DNA of 64,000 bases, taken from Aestuariivita sp. (GTDB lineage: Bacteria > Pseudomonadota > Alphaproteobacteria > Rhodobacterales > Rhodobacteraceae). The stretch spans positions 62,001 to 126,000 of the forward strand of contig JAGYKE010000002.1 of the NCBI GenBank assembly GCA_018401465.1. Direction: 5' to 3'. The translations under genes and the position numbers were made by a program. Under the pieces are notes generated by a model. That model searched no databases. It had not been told where the DNA came from and saw only the letters and a list, made by a program, of their open reading frames with translations. Positions 9,822-18,974 of this stretch are shown in pieces; the first letter of the stretch is position 1, and each line of letters starts with the position of its first letter.

Positions 9822-10489
9822 GATTCATCGACTATCCCGACCGCGATCTTCTCGCCATCGACGTGGCGAACCGGCTGGCAGGCGACTTGAAGAACGCGCT
9901 TTTGCGCAATGACCATGCCTCCTTCGCCGTGCCGGGCGGCACGACGCCCGGGCCGGTCTTCGACGTGCTCTGCGCCGCCGATCTCGACTGGAGCCGCGTG
10001 CATGTCTTCCCCACCGACGAACGCTGGGTGCCGCAGGACGACCCGCGCTCGAACGCGGGGCTCATCGCGGCGCGGCTGCTGACGGGCCGCGCGGCGGCCG
10101 CGCGTCTTCTGCCGCTCTACGCCCCCTCCGACCGGCCCGAGGACGTGCTGCCCGAAGTGACCGCCGAACTGGTGCCGGAACTGCCCATCTCGGTTCTGCT
10201 GCTGGGCATGGGGGCGGACGGGCATGTCGCCTCGCTGTTCCCGGGCGCGCCGGAACTGGCGCAGGCGCTGGCCGCCGATGCGCCGATCCTTGTCGCGCAG
10301 ACCCCGCCCAGCCAGCCCGAGCGCCGGGTCAGCCTGTCGGTGCCGGCGCTGACCGGGGCGATGTCGAAACATCTCATCATCACCGGGTCGGACAAGCGCG
10401 CGCGGCTCGAAGCCGCGATGTCCGAGCCGCCCGAGGATGCGCCGGTCGCCGCCGTTCTCGACGGCATGATCGTTCACTGGGCACCGTGA
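9818..10489 (+). CDS. pgl: 6-phosphogluconolactonase
   Basis: A 223-residue cytosolic enzyme of the NagB/DevB fold that hydrolyses 6-phosphogluconolactone made by Zwf. The substrate loop [13 protein letters not shown], the segment [18 protein letters not shown] and the catalytic-loop region [14 protein letters not shown] are all present. The ATG at 9818 overlaps the zwf stop and is where homology begins, which rules out the slightly earlier in-frame ATG at 9800. pgi follows ten bases later. Confidence 0.95.
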   Translation: MRFIDYPDRDLLAIDVANRLAGDLKNALLRNDHASFAVPGGTTPGPVFDVLCAADLDWSRVHVFPTDERWVPQDDPRSNAGLIAARLLTGRAAAARLLPLYAPSDRPEDVLPEVTAELVPELPISVLLLGMGADGHVASLFPGAPELAQALAADAPILVAQTPPSQPERRVSLSVPALTGAMSKHLIITGSDKRARLEAAMSEPPEDAPVAAVLDGMIVHWAP

Positions 10490-10499
10490 GAGGGACGCG

Positions 10500-12086
10500 A
10501 TGTGGAACGATCTTGACCGACACCGCGACAGGCTGGCCGGGACACCCATCGCGGCGCTGTTCGACACAGATCCGGCCCGTGCGCAGGATTTTGCGGTCGA
10601 AGCCGGGGACATGCGCCTCGACTATTCCAAGACGGGGATCGACCGCGCGGCGCGCGATGCGCTGACCGCGCTCTGCGACGGGTCAGGGCTGGCGGTGCGG
10701 CGCGCGGCGCTGTTCTCGGGCGCGCCCATCAACGGGACCGAGGGCAGGGCGGTCCTGCACACCGCGCTGCGCGACCCGGGCAGCGGGCCGGTCTTCGTCG
10801 ACGGGCAGGACGTGATGCCCGGCCTGCGCGACACGCTGGCGCGGATGGAGGCCTTCGCCGACAGGGTGCGCGCGGACGGACAGGTGTGCGATGTCGTCAA
10901 CATCGGCATCGGCGGCTCCGATCTCGGCCCCGCCATGGTCACCGCCGCGCTCGCCCCCTTCCACGACGGCCCGCGCTGCCATTTCGTGTCGAACGTGGAC
11001 GGGGCCCATATCGCCGACACGCTGCGCGGGCTCGATCCGCGGCGCACGCTGGTCGTCGTGGCCTCGAAAACCTTCACCACCATCGAGACGATGACCAATG
11101 CCCGCACCGCGCGCGACTGGATGATCGCGGGCGGCGGCGATCCGGCGACGCACTTCGCCGCCGTGTCGACCGCGCTCGACCGCACCGCCGCCTTCGGCAT
11201 TCCCGGGACATCTGTCTTCGGCTTCGCCGATTGGGTCGGCGGGCGTTATTCGGTCTGGGGGCCCATTGGCCTTGCGGTGATGCTGGCCATCGGGCCCGCG
11301 CAGTTCCGCGCCTTTCTTGACGGCGGGCGGTCGATGGATGCGCATTTCCGCAGCGCGCCATGGGCGCGCAACCTGCCGGTCATGCTGGCGCTCACGGGTA
11401 TCTGGCATCATCAGGTGCTGGGCCATCCCACCCGTGCGGTCCTGCCCTATGACCAGCGTCTGGCGCGACTGCCCGCTTACCTTCAGCAGCTCGAGATGGA
11501 ATCGAACGGCAAGGGTGTCACGCAGGCGGGCGATCCGGTTTCGCGGCCCGTGGCGCCGGTGGTCTGGGGCGAACCCGGCACCAACGGGCAGCACGCCTTC
11601 TACCAGATGCTCCATCAGGGCGCGCAGGTGGTGCCTTGCGAATTCCTCGTTGCGGCGAAGGGCCATGAACCCGACCTTGCCCACCAGCACCGGCTTTTGC
11701 TGGCCAACTGCCTTGCGCAATCGCAGGCGCTGATGGGCGGGCGCAGCCTGGTCGAGGCGCGCGCGATGCTGACGGGCCGCTTCACGGGGGAAGAACTTGA
11801 CCGGCAGGCGCGCCACCGCGTCTTTCCGGGCAACCGGCCCTCGGTCACGCTGATATATCCGCAGCTGACCCCCTTCACCCTTGGCCAGATCATCGCCGCC
11901 TATGAACACCGCGTCTTCGTGGAAGGAACGGTGATGGGGATCAATTCCTATGACCAGTGGGGCGTGGAACTTGGCAAGGAACTGGCGACTGCGCTCGCCC
12001 CCGCCCTCGACGGCGGGGAGGCACCCGCGGATGTCGATCCTTCGACGCAGGCGCTTCTGGGCTATATCCGGCGGCACTCAAGCTGA
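10500..12086 (+). CDS. pgi: Glucose-6-phosphate isomerase
   Basis: A 528-residue cytosolic SIS-domain isomerase interconverting glucose 6-phosphate and fructose 6-phosphate. Signature segments are [15 protein letters not shown], the sugar-phosphate loop with [13 protein letters not shown], the catalytic-region [22 protein letters not shown] and the C-terminal [12 protein letters not shown]. The ten-base gap after pgl and the shared strand make it the third gene of the zwf-pgl-pgi operon. Together these genes let fructose and glucose phosphates enter the Entner-Doudoroff pathway; edd and eda are not in this window. Confidence 0.96.
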   Translation: MWNDLDRHRDRLAGTPIAALFDTDPARAQDFAVEAGDMRLDYSKTGIDRAARDALTALCDGSGLAVRRAALFSGAPINGTEGRAVLHTALRDPGSGPVFVDGQDVMPGLRDTLARMEAFADRVRADGQVCDVVNIGIGGSDLGPAMVTAALAPFHDGPRCHFVSNVDGAHIADTLRGLDPRRTLVVVASKTFTTIETMTNARTARDWMIAGGGDPATHFAAVSTALDRTAAFGIPGTSVFGFADWVGGRYSVWGPIGLAVMLAIGPAQFRAFLDGGRSMDAHFRSAPWARNLPVMLALTGIWHHQVLGHPTRAVLPYDQRLARLPAYLQQLEMESNGKGVTQAGDPVSRPVAPVVWGEPGTNGQHAFYQMLHQGAQVVPCEFLVAAKGHEPDLAHQHRLLLANCLAQSQALMGGRSLVEARAMLTGRFTGEELDRQARHRVFPGNRPSVTLIYPQLTPFTLGQIIAAYEHRVFVEGTVMGINSYDQWGVELGKELATALAPALDGGEAPADVDPSTQALLGYIRRHSS

Positions 12087-12111
12087 ACCGCGGCCCAGCC
12101 TTTTCCTCTCG

Positions 12112-12184
12112 CCCCAAATATCCTGGGGGGTCGCCATTGTCGCGCCATTGGTCCGAGAGACAATGGCGGTGGGGCAGAGCCCCC
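12112..12184. repeat. Intergenic palindromic repeat, copy A
   Basis: Three nested elements lie between pgi and a convergent thioesterase gene. These are a near-palindrome CCCCAAATATCCTGGGGGG (12112-12130), a perfect ten-base inverted repeat CGCCATTGTC/GACAATGGCG (12132-12141 and 12159-12168), and a small hairpin GGGGC-AGA-GCCCC (12171-12183). The first and last elements recur in the same order at 18087-18136. The position suggests a bidirectional terminator or a mobile palindromic unit. Confidence 0.65.
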
Positions 12185-12200
12185 GGCCTTGCCGCCCGCG

Positions 12201-12686
12201 TCAGGCTTCCGCGCGGGCGCCTTCGACTTCGGCAAAGTGCCGCCTGACCGCCTCGGGAAGGGGATAGCGGCCCGATCCGTCCGGCAGAAGCGTGACGATC
12301 ACGCAGTCGAAAGTGGCGCGCAGACGCCCGCCGGACCACAATTCCTGATGCATGCTGTAGGACGTGTTTCGGAACGCGGTGACGCCGGCGGTGGCGACAT
12401 AATCCTCGCCCATCCGCATCTCCTCAATGTAATGCACTTCGCCCGAGCGCAGCACGACGCGCGGCCGCGCCGCGCCTTCGGGGTAGAGCGGGAGCGTGAA
12501 GAGATCGCCATGAACCACGCGCAGCGTCTCGAACCACGTCATGTAGGCCTTGTTGTTGACATGGCGCAGCACGTCGAGTTCCGCGAACCGCACCCGGTCG
12601 GCCAGCGCCAGCGGCTGCGGGCGCGCAAGGCCGAAGGCGCGCTGTTCCTCCGGGGTCAGCGGGGTGTGATAGCGCAGACCGGTCAT
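12201..12686 (-). CDS. Acyl-CoA thioesterase, 4HBT/YbgC-like hotdog fold
   Basis: A 161-residue single-hotdog thioesterase, probably cytosolic, hydrolysing an acyl-CoA of unknown chain. The 4-hydroxybenzoyl-CoA thioesterase signature reads RFAELDVLRHVNNKAYMTW, with the catalytic-position Asp before HVNN. The frame stays open far upstream, but only the part after ATG 12686 is homologous, and that ATG overlaps the stop of the upstream dehydrogenase by four bases. The two genes are therefore an operon. I cannot name the substrate. Confidence 0.82.
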   Translation of the reverse strand: MTGLRYHTPLTPEEQRAFGLARPQPLALADRVRFAELDVLRHVNNKAYMTWFETLRVVHGDLFTLPLYPEGAARPRVVLRSGEVHYIEEMRMGEDYVATAGVTAFRNTSYSMHQELWSGGRLRATFDCVIVTLLPDGSGRYPLPEAVRRHFAEVEGARAEA

Positions 12687-13633
12687 GCGGGGGCCCAGCC
12701 CTGATGTTCGGGCACCGGCGTGAGCGCACGGCCCGTTGCGAACCACGACAGGACGTTGTCGGCGCAAAGGTTGAACATCGCGCCGCGCGTCTCGACCGTG
12801 GCCGAGGCGACATGCGGCGTCAGGATCACGTTCGGCAGCGCGCGCAGTGCGTCCGGAACACGGGGCTCGTCCGCGAAGACATCGAGCGCGGCCTGACCCA
12901 GCCGCCCGTCGCGCAAGGCTTCGATCAGGGCCTCCTGGTCCACCACCTCGCCCCGCGCGACGTTGATGAGAAACCCCTCGGGCCCCAGCGCTTCGATGAT
13001 GCCGCGGGTGACGATCCCGGCCGTCTCCGGCCCCCCCGGACAGGTCAGGATCAGGGCCTTCGCCCGCCGGGCCATCTCGGTCAGATCGGCGCAATACTCA
13101 TAGGGCTGGTCGGGCTGGGCGTGCCGCCCGTGATAGAGCACCTTGCAGCCGAAGGCCTGCAGCTTCGCCGCAAGGGTCCGCCCGATGCGACCAAGGCCGA
13201 GAATCCCGATGGTCTTGCCCTCGACCGACCAGCGCAGCGGCGGCATCGGCTCGCGCCCCCAGCGCCCGGCACGCACGTAGGCGTCTTCCGACACGATCCC
13301 GCGCGACCCGGCCAGCAGCAGCGCCAGCGCGAAATTCGCGACATCCGCGTTCAGCACGTCGCGCGTATGCGTCACGATCACCCCGCGCGCCCGCGCCACC
13401 GTGACGTCGATGTTGTCGTATCCCACCCCCAGCTTCGAAACGAGTTCAAGCGCGGGCAGCCGCGCCAGAAGTCTGTCATCGACCGCGAGCCCCGAGACCG
13501 AGATCGCCGCGCGCGCCGTCCGGTCTTCGCCGATCGCCGCGGCATCGGTGACGATCCGGTGCGTGACCGCATCGCCCAATCGCGCAAGAAGGGGCGGGGG
13601 CGGGGCGCCAAGGATCAGGACATGAGGTTTCAT
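12683..13633 (-). CDS. D-2-hydroxyacid dehydrogenase (NAD(P)-dependent, GhrB/SerA-like)
   Basis: A 316-residue cytosolic reductase of the D-isomer 2-hydroxyacid dehydrogenase family. The Rossmann motif reads GILGLGRIGRTLA. The catalytic triad is visible as Arg in NVARGEVVD, Glu in DVFADEP and His in TPHVASAT. Family members reduce glyoxylate, hydroxypyruvate or other 2-oxoacids, and a broad 2-oxoacid specificity is likely here. The start MKPHVLILG at 13633 is set by homology. It is divergent from the MarR gene across 148 bases that contain a palindrome-like site, so MarR control is possible. Confidence 0.88.
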   Translation of the reverse strand: MKPHVLILGAPPPPLLARLGDAVTHRIVTDAAAIGEDRTARAAISVSGLAVDDRLLARLPALELVSKLGVGYDNIDVTVARARGVIVTHTRDVLNADVANFALALLLAGSRGIVSEDAYVRAGRWGREPMPPLRWSVEGKTIGILGLGRIGRTLAAKLQAFGCKVLYHGRHAQPDQPYEYCADLTEMARRAKALILTCPGGPETAGIVTRGIIEALGPEGFLINVARGEVVDQEALIEALRDGRLGQAALDVFADEPRVPDALRALPNVILTPHVASATVETRGAMFNLCADNVLSWFATGRALTPVPEHQGWAPA

Positions 13634-13726
13634 CGCGGTCCTCGTGCAAGGAAGTGGCCCTGCGGGCGTCGCACAATCGGGGCCGCTTGGCCAGTCCCGC
13701 GGCGGCGGCAGGACAAAATACTTGCG

Positions 13727-13740
13727 TTTGCATATAAAAC
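13727..13740. promoter_or_regulatory. Candidate MarR operator in the divergent promoter
   Basis: The 14-mer TTTGCATATAAAAC matches 11 of 14 positions of the perfect palindrome TTTTCATATGAAAA found at 22093-22106. It lies between the divergent 2-hydroxyacid dehydrogenase and marR genes, 42 bases before the marR start, a plausible place for autoregulation. This is inference from similarity and position only. Confidence 0.4.
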
Positions 13741-13781
13741 CCGAGACAGTCGACCAAGCCAATTTTATTGCCGATGCCGTC

Positions 13782-14267
13782 ATGTCCCCGATCGCCGATC
13801 CGAAACCCGACCGCACCGACAATGCGCTCGCCCGCATGGGGCTGGACGGGTATGCGCCCTACCTGATGAACCGCATCATGGGGCGCTACAACGCGACGCT
13901 CCGGGCGGAAATGGCGCGGTTGGGTCTGTCGACGGCCAAGATGCGCGCGCTTGCCATCCTCTCGGTCGAGGACGGGCTGCAGATCGGTGAACTGGGTGTC
14001 TACGCGGTGGTCGAACAATCGACATTGTCGCGCGCGCTCGACGGGCTGGTCGCGGACGGGCTGGCGCGGCGCGAAACCGATGCGACCGACCAGCGCGTGG
14101 TGCGCATCCACCTGACCGCGTCGGGCCACGCGACCTTCGACCGGCTATGGCCGCACATGATCGCCGGACATGACCGGATGTTCCGGGGCATCGACGCCGC
14201 AGAACGGCAGGCCTTTCTCGCCACCCTGCGCAAGATTCTGACCAATGTCCGCAAGCACGAATTCTGA
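13782..14267 (+). CDS. MarR-family transcriptional regulator
   Basis: A 161-residue winged-helix regulator. The helix-turn-helix and wing span VEDGLQIGELGVYAVVEQS, LSRALDGLVADGLA and RRETDATDQRVVRIHLT, the standard MarR pattern (roughly residues 65-115), with dimerisation helices at both ends. iorA starts 11 bases downstream, so marR is the first gene of the iorAB operon and probably senses a ligand linked to that pathway. MarR proteins are usually autoregulatory repressors released by small aromatic or acidic ligands; the ligand here is unknown. ATG 13782 is preferred over more upstream in-frame sequence because homology begins just after it. Confidence 0.88.
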   Translation: MSPIADPKPDRTDNALARMGLDGYAPYLMNRIMGRYNATLRAEMARLGLSTAKMRALAILSVEDGLQIGELGVYAVVEQSTLSRALDGLVADGLARRETDATDQRVVRIHLTASGHATFDRLWPHMIAGHDRMFRGIDAAERQAFLATLRKILTNVRKHEF

Positions 14268-14278
14268 AGGGAGACCAC

Positions 14279-16429
14279 ATGGCCGAACGATCCTTCAAGC
14301 GCGAAGTCGAGGACCTGAAACTCGGGCAGGGCGAGGTGTTCACCGGGGAAGGTATCCTGGCGATCACCAAGGCACTGCTTGAGGCGGGCGTCGGCTATGT
14401 CGGCGGCTATCAGGGCGCGCCGATCAGCCATCTGATGGACGTCCTCGCCGATGCAGAGGACCTGCTGGGCGAGCTTGGCGTGCGCTATGAGGCCAACGCC
14501 TCGGAAGCCGCCGCGGCTGCGATGCTGGCGGCCTCCGTGCATTATCCGATCCGGGGCGCGGTGACCTTCAAGGGCCCCGTGGGCGTAAACGTCGCGTCGG
14601 ACGCGCTTGCGAACCTGTCGTCGTCGGGCGTCACCGGCGGCGCGCTCATCATCGTGGGCGAGGATTACGGCGAAGGCTCGTCCATCATGCAAGAACGCAG
14701 CCACGGCTTCGCGATGAAGTCGCAGTTCTGGCTGCTTGATCCGAGGCCGAATCTGCCCTCCATCGTCAAGTCGGTGAAGGACGGCTTCGCGCTGTCCGAG
14801 GCGTCGAACACGCCCGTGATGCTGATGGTGCGAATCCGGTCCTGCCATGTCACCGGACAGTTCACCTGCGAGGACAACCGCCGCCCGTCCCTGACCGTGC
14901 GCGACGCGCTGTCGAACCCGCGCAGCGACTGGGCGCGCGTCGTGCTGCCGCCCATGTCCTACCGGCAGGAGATCGACAAGATCGAGAACCGCTGGCCGGC
15001 GGCGGAAAACTTCATCCGCGACAACGGGTTGAACGAGGTTTTTGGCCCGGACAAGGCGCCCTTGGGCCTGATCGTGCAGGGCGGCATGTACAACGGCGTT
15101 ATCCGCGCGCTGCAGCGGCTGGGCCTCGCTGACATCGAAGGCCGCAGCGCCATCCCGATCTTGTGCCTCAACGTGACCTATCCGCTGGTGAATTCCGAAA
15201 TGCTCGATTTCGCGCGTGGCAAGGACGCGCTTCTGGTGATCGAGGAAGGCCAGCCCGAATTCATCGAACAGAACATCGCCACCTTCCTCAACCGCGCGCG
15301 CAGCCAGACGCGGCTGCATGGCAAGGACATCTTCCCGATGGCGGGCGAATACACCGGCCGCGTCATGATGGACGCCATCACCGCCTTCCTGCGCGAGGCG
15401 GCCCCCGGCCTTCTTCCCGATCAGGCGCGCGCGCCGAATTCGCCACCGCCTGACATCCCGGACCTGTCGAAGGTCGTGCCGATCCGTCCGCCCGGGTTCT
15501 GCACCGGCTGCCCGGAACGTCCCATCTTCGCCGCGATGAAGCTGGTCGAGAAGGAACTGGGCAAGCATCAGATAACCGGCGACATCGGCTGCCACCTCTT
15601 CGCGGCGCTCCCTCCGTTCGAGATCGGCGGGTCCACCATGGGCTATGGTCTTGGCCCCGCGTCGAACGCCGCCTTCGACGGCGGCGGAGAGAAACGCGCG
15701 GTGTCCTTCCTGGGTGATGGCGGCTTCTGGCACAACGGCCTGTCGTCGTCGATCGGCAACATGGTCTTCAACAAGTCGGACAGCGTGGCGATCATCGTCG
15801 ACAACTACTATTCCGCCGCGACCGGCGGACAGGACGTCATGTCGTCGCGCGCGGCGAACCCGACCAAGGCCACGAACAACCCGATTTCTAAGGCGCTGAA
15901 GGGCGTCGGCGTCGACTGGGTGCGCCAGATCGACCGCACCTATGACGTTGGAAAGATGCGCGACACGATCCGCGAGGCACTGACCACCGATTACGACGGC
16001 CCGAAAGTGATCGTCGCCTCGTCAGAATGCATGCTGAACCGCCAGCGGCGGGAAAAACCGCTCCGCACGCAGGCGATCAAGGAGGGCCGGCGCGTCGAGG
16101 CGCCGCGCTTCGGCGTGGACGAAGACGTCTGCACCGGCGATCACGCCTGCATCCGGCTGTCGGGCTGCCCGTCGCTGTCGCTGAAGAAGCTCGACGATCC
16201 GCTGCGCGACGATCCGGTCGCGTCCATCGACCAGACCTGCGTGGGCTGCGGCAATTGCGGCGAGGTGGCGGATGCCGCCGTGCTCTGCCCGTCCTTCTAC
16301 CGCGCCGACGTGATCCACAATCCCGGCCGCTGGGAGGCCTGGGCCGACCGGCTGCGCCGCCGCGTGATCGGCTGGCTGCAGGCGCGCCGCGACGCACGCG
16401 TGCTGGACGCGACCAGAGGCGCGGCATGA
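14279..16429 (+). CDS. iorA: Indolepyruvate ferredoxin oxidoreductase, alpha subunit
   Basis: A 716-residue cytosolic TPP enzyme that oxidatively decarboxylates aryl-2-oxoacids to aryl-acyl-CoA with ferredoxin. The N-terminal pyrimidine-binding part includes GYQGAPISHL and VTFKGPVGVNVASD. The TPP pyrophosphate site in the second half shows GFCTGCPERPIF and FLGDGGFWHNG followed by VDNYYSAATGGQD. A C-terminal ferredoxin-like domain has two cysteine sets: CTGDHACIRLSGC and CVGCGNCG followed by a late Cys-Pro. The first set is spaced C-x5-C-x5-C rather than as a classic 4Fe-4S motif. It overlaps iorB by four bases. Confidence 0.93.
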   Translation: MAERSFKREVEDLKLGQGEVFTGEGILAITKALLEAGVGYVGGYQGAPISHLMDVLADAEDLLGELGVRYEANASEAAAAAMLAASVHYPIRGAVTFKGPVGVNVASDALANLSSSGVTGGALIIVGEDYGEGSSIMQERSHGFAMKSQFWLLDPRPNLPSIVKSVKDGFALSEASNTPVMLMVRIRSCHVTGQFTCEDNRRPSLTVRDALSNPRSDWARVVLPPMSYRQEIDKIENRWPAAENFIRDNGLNEVFGPDKAPLGLIVQGGMYNGVIRALQRLGLADIEGRSAIPILCLNVTYPLVNSEMLDFARGKDALLVIEEGQPEFIEQNIATFLNRARSQTRLHGKDIFPMAGEYTGRVMMDAITAFLREAAPGLLPDQARAPNSPPPDIPDLSKVVPIRPPGFCTGCPERPIFAAMKLVEKELGKHQITGDIGCHLFAALPPFEIGGSTMGYGLGPASNAAFDGGGEKRAVSFLGDGGFWHNGLSSSIGNMVFNKSDSVAIIVDNYYSAATGGQDVMSSRAANPTKATNNPISKALKGVGVDWVRQIDRTYDVGKMRDTIREALTTDYDGPKVIVASSECMLNRQRREKPLRTQAIKEGRRVEAPRFGVDEDVCTGDHACIRLSGCPSLSLKKLDDPLRDDPVASIDQTCVGCGNCGEVADAAVLCPSFYRADVIHNPGRWEAWADRLRRRVIGWLQARRDARVLDATRGAA

Positions 16430-17976
16430 CCCGGGCCGAGACCTTCTTCGCAGCCGGCGGTGACGACACCGCGCGCGCGATCACCAAGCTGGTGATCATG
16501 GCTGTGGGCGGGCAGGGCGGCGGCGTGCTGACCAACTGGATCGAGGCGGTCGCCCGCGCGCAGCGTCGCGCGGTGCAGGCGACCTCGGTCGCGGGCGTCG
16601 CGCAGCGCACGGGCGCCACGATCTATTACATCGAGATCGCCCCGGAAGGCACTGAACATCCTGTTTTTTCGCTTGCTCCGTCCGCGGGCGATGTCGATGT
16701 GCTGATCGCCGCCGAATGCATGGAGGCGGGCCGCGCGATCCAGCGTGGATTCGTCACGCCGGACCGCACGGTGCTGATCGCGTCGACCCACCGGGCGCTG
16801 GCGGTGTCGGAAAAGATGGTGCCGGGCGACGGCATCGCGAAGGCGGAAGAGGTCATCGCCGCCGCCGAAATCGCGGCGCAACGTTTCTTGGCCGCGGACA
16901 TGGAACAGCTCGCGGTTGCGAACGGATCGGTCATTTCGGCCAGCCTTCTGGGCGCGCTGGCAGGATCGGGCGCGCTGCCCTTCCCGGTCACGGCCTTCGA
17001 GGACGCGATCCGCCAGAGCGGCAAGGGCGTCGAGGCATCCTTGCGCGCCTTCCGGGCCGGGATCGCGGTGGTCACTGCCCCGGTCTCTGTACCCGCACCT
17101 GCGGTCAAGCCTGCCACGGCCTCCGCACCTCTGCGCGGGCCCGCGAAGGCCCGTGCCGAGTGGTCCGCGCTTGTTGCACGGGTCGATGGCCTGCCTGAAG
17201 CGGCGCGCGACATGGCGCGGCGCGGGCTGGCCAAGGTCGTGAGCTTTCAGGACGTTGCCTATGGGGCCGAGTATCTCGGTCATGTCGAGACGATCGCGGC
17301 CCGCGACGGCGGCCGGGACGGTCACGTCCTGACCGTCGAGGCCGCCAAGTACATCGCCAACGCCATGGCCTATGACGACGTCATCCGCGTCGCTGCCGCC
17401 AAGACGCAATCCGCCCGCCTGACCCGCATCGACGGCGAGATGGGGCGCAAGGACGAACAGGTCCTGCAGCTGACCGAGTTCTTCCACCCCCGCGCCGAGG
17501 AGATCGTGGGCCTGTTTCCCGCCGGTCTTGGCGCGCGGGTCGAGGCGAGCCCCAAATGGATGGCGCGCATCGACCGGCTCTTCAACCGGGGCCGCCGCAT
17601 CCGCACCGACCGGCTGCGGGGGTTCGTCATGCTCTACCTGGTGGCGGGCCTGCGCGGCTGGCGCCGCCGCACCCTGCGTCACCGGATCGAAACGGATCAC
17701 CTGCGCGCCTGGCTCGATCAGGTCGAGGCGTACCGGGCGCGCAATCCCGAACTCGCCGTCGAGTTGCTGCGCTGCCGCCGCCTGATCAAGGGATATTCGG
17801 ACACCCATGCGCGGGGCCTGTCCAAGTTCGACCGCGTGCTGGCCGGGATCGACACCGTGGCCCATCGCGAAGACGCCGCCGACTGGGCGCGTCGCCTGCG
17901 CGAGGCGGCGCTGCAGGACGAGGAGGGCAAGGCGCTGGACGGTGCGCTGGCCACCATCCGGTCGTTTCTCAATTGA
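16426..17976 (+). CDS. iorB: Indolepyruvate oxidoreductase beta subunit with long C-terminal domain
   Basis: A 516-residue partner of IorA. The first 200 or so residues are the 2-oxoacid:ferredoxin oxidoreductase gamma-type domain, seen in VIMAVGGQGGGVLTNW and SVAGVAQRTGATIYYIEI. After an Ala/Pro-rich linker (TAPVSVPAPAVKPATASAP) comes a helical domain of about 290 residues ending in ATIRSFLN, which matches the extra C-terminal region of long proteobacterial indolepyruvate oxidoreductases rather than the short archaeal IorB. Its function is unknown. The start ATG overlaps the iorA stop. A large palindromic repeat follows the stop. Confidence 0.88.
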   Translation: MTRAETFFAAGGDDTARAITKLVIMAVGGQGGGVLTNWIEAVARAQRRAVQATSVAGVAQRTGATIYYIEIAPEGTEHPVFSLAPSAGDVDVLIAAECMEAGRAIQRGFVTPDRTVLIASTHRALAVSEKMVPGDGIAKAEEVIAAAEIAAQRFLAADMEQLAVANGSVISASLLGALAGSGALPFPVTAFEDAIRQSGKGVEASLRAFRAGIAVVTAPVSVPAPAVKPATASAPLRGPAKARAEWSALVARVDGLPEAARDMARRGLAKVVSFQDVAYGAEYLGHVETIAARDGGRDGHVLTVEAAKYIANAMAYDDVIRVAAAKTQSARLTRIDGEMGRKDEQVLQLTEFFHPRAEEIVGLFPAGLGARVEASPKWMARIDRLFNRGRRIRTDRLRGFVMLYLVAGLRGWRRRTLRHRIETDHLRAWLDQVEAYRARNPELAVELLRCRRLIKGYSDTHARGLSKFDRVLAGIDTVAHREDAADWARRLREAALQDEEGKALDGALATIRSFLN

Positions 17977-18010
17977 GCGCCTGCGGCGCAGAGTTTCTTT
18001 CAGTGTTTGC

Positions 18011-18136
18011 GAGGCTCTGCCTCGCGCTCCGGGATATTTCCAACCCGAAGAAGACATGGACAGGTGCCCGGTCTTCTCTGGGTTTCAAATATCCCGGGGG
18101 AGGCCGCGCGTCAGCGCGGGCGGGGGCAGAGCCCCC
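18011..18136. repeat. Intergenic palindromic repeat, copy B (large imperfect stem-loop)
   Basis: Arms at 18029-18055 and 18071-18097 are nearly complementary over 27 bases, with the outer 11 bases perfect (CCGGGATATTT / AAATATCCCGG), and enclose a 15-base loop. The unit is framed by GAGGCTCTGCCTC (18011-18023) and GGGGGCAGAGCCCCC (18122-18136), which carry complementary cores. The right half repeats copy A at 12112-12184. It lies between iorB and the next gene on the same strand, so it may terminate or stabilise transcripts, or be a small non-autonomous element. Confidence 0.75.
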
Positions 18137-18154
18137 TTCCAGGGAGAAGACAAG

Positions 18155-18928
18155 ATGAAGATCTGGTATCAGTCCTATGTCGATTACGAGAACGGTGCGT
18201 CCTATTGGGACATGCTTCAGCCGCATCTGAACGACGTGGCAGGGCCCGGGGCGCAGGTGGACATCCGCGGCATCACGCCCTTCGACAGCTATGCCCATCC
18301 GCTGATGGAATGGCGTTGCGCGCGCGAGATGATCTGCAACGCGGTCCGCGCCGAGCGCGAGGGCTATGACGCCTTCATCGTGGGGCATTTCCAGGATGCG
18401 GGGCTCTATGAGGCGCGCAGCGTCGTCGATATCCCCGTGATCGGGCTGGGCGAGGCGACGATGCTCTGGTCCTGCCAGCTGGGTCAGAAGCTGGGGATCG
18501 TCACGATCAACCCGCGCTTCATCCCGTGGTTCCATCACCAGATCGGCAAGTACGGACTGCGCGAACGTGTCACCGGCGTGCACTCGATGACGTTCGAGCC
18601 GGGCCAGATCCTCGGCGCCTATGGCGACGCCGCGAAAGCCGATGAGGTCAAGCGCCTGTTCGAAGAGCAGGGCCGCCCGCTGGTCGCGCAAGGCACCGAG
18701 GTGCTGATCCCCGGCGGCGGGATACCGATGCTGCTCTTTTCGCAGTTCAAGGACCACCGGATCGACGGCGCTCCGGTGATCAACGGAATTCCCGTGGCCG
18801 TGAAGATGGCGCAGATGGCGGTCGAACTGAAGCGGTTGACCGGCCAGGGGGTCAGCCGCGTGGGCGACTACACCAAGGCGCCGGACTGGGTGATCGAGGA
18901 ATTCCTCACCCATCCCAAGGGGCTCTGA
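18155..18928 (+). CDS. Asp/Glu/hydantoin racemase-fold protein lacking the usual catalytic cysteines
   Basis: A 257-residue cytosolic protein of the Asp/Glu/hydantoin racemase superfamily, recognised by its two-lobe pattern: DAFIVGHFQDAGLYEARSVV, DIPVIGLGEA, and the late EVLIPGGGIPM. In active racemases the first segment carries a catalytic Cys (GCFGDPG type) and the second a GCAG-type Cys. Here these positions are His78 and Gly188, so classical two-base racemisation is unlikely. It could be an isomerase, lyase or binding protein. AGGGAG eight bases upstream supports ATG 18155. Its neighbours (iorAB, TRAP transporter, opine dehydrogenase) suggest a role with an amino-acid-like or 2-oxoacid compound. 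Confidence 0.75.
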   Translation: MKIWYQSYVDYENGASYWDMLQPHLNDVAGPGAQVDIRGITPFDSYAHPLMEWRCAREMICNAVRAEREGYDAFIVGHFQDAGLYEARSVVDIPVIGLGEATMLWSCQLGQKLGIVTINPRFIPWFHHQIGKYGLRERVTGVHSMTFEPGQILGAYGDAAKADEVKRLFEEQGRPLVAQGTEVLIPGGGIPMLLFSQFKDHRIDGAPVINGIPVAVKMAQMAVELKRLTGQGVSRVGDYTKAPDWVIEEFLTHPKGL

Positions 18929-18937
18929 CGCCGCACC

Positions 18938-18959
18938 GGCAGGCCCCGCGGGGCCTGCC
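18938..18959. terminator. Perfect GC-rich palindrome between convergent genes
   Basis: The 22-base sequence here is fully self-complementary, with GGCAGGCCCC on one side and GGGGCCTGCC on the other. It sits between the stops of the racemase-fold gene and the TRAP large permease, which converge, and probably terminates both. No U-tract is present. Confidence 0.6.
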
Positions 18960-18974
18960 CGGTCACGGCTCCCG

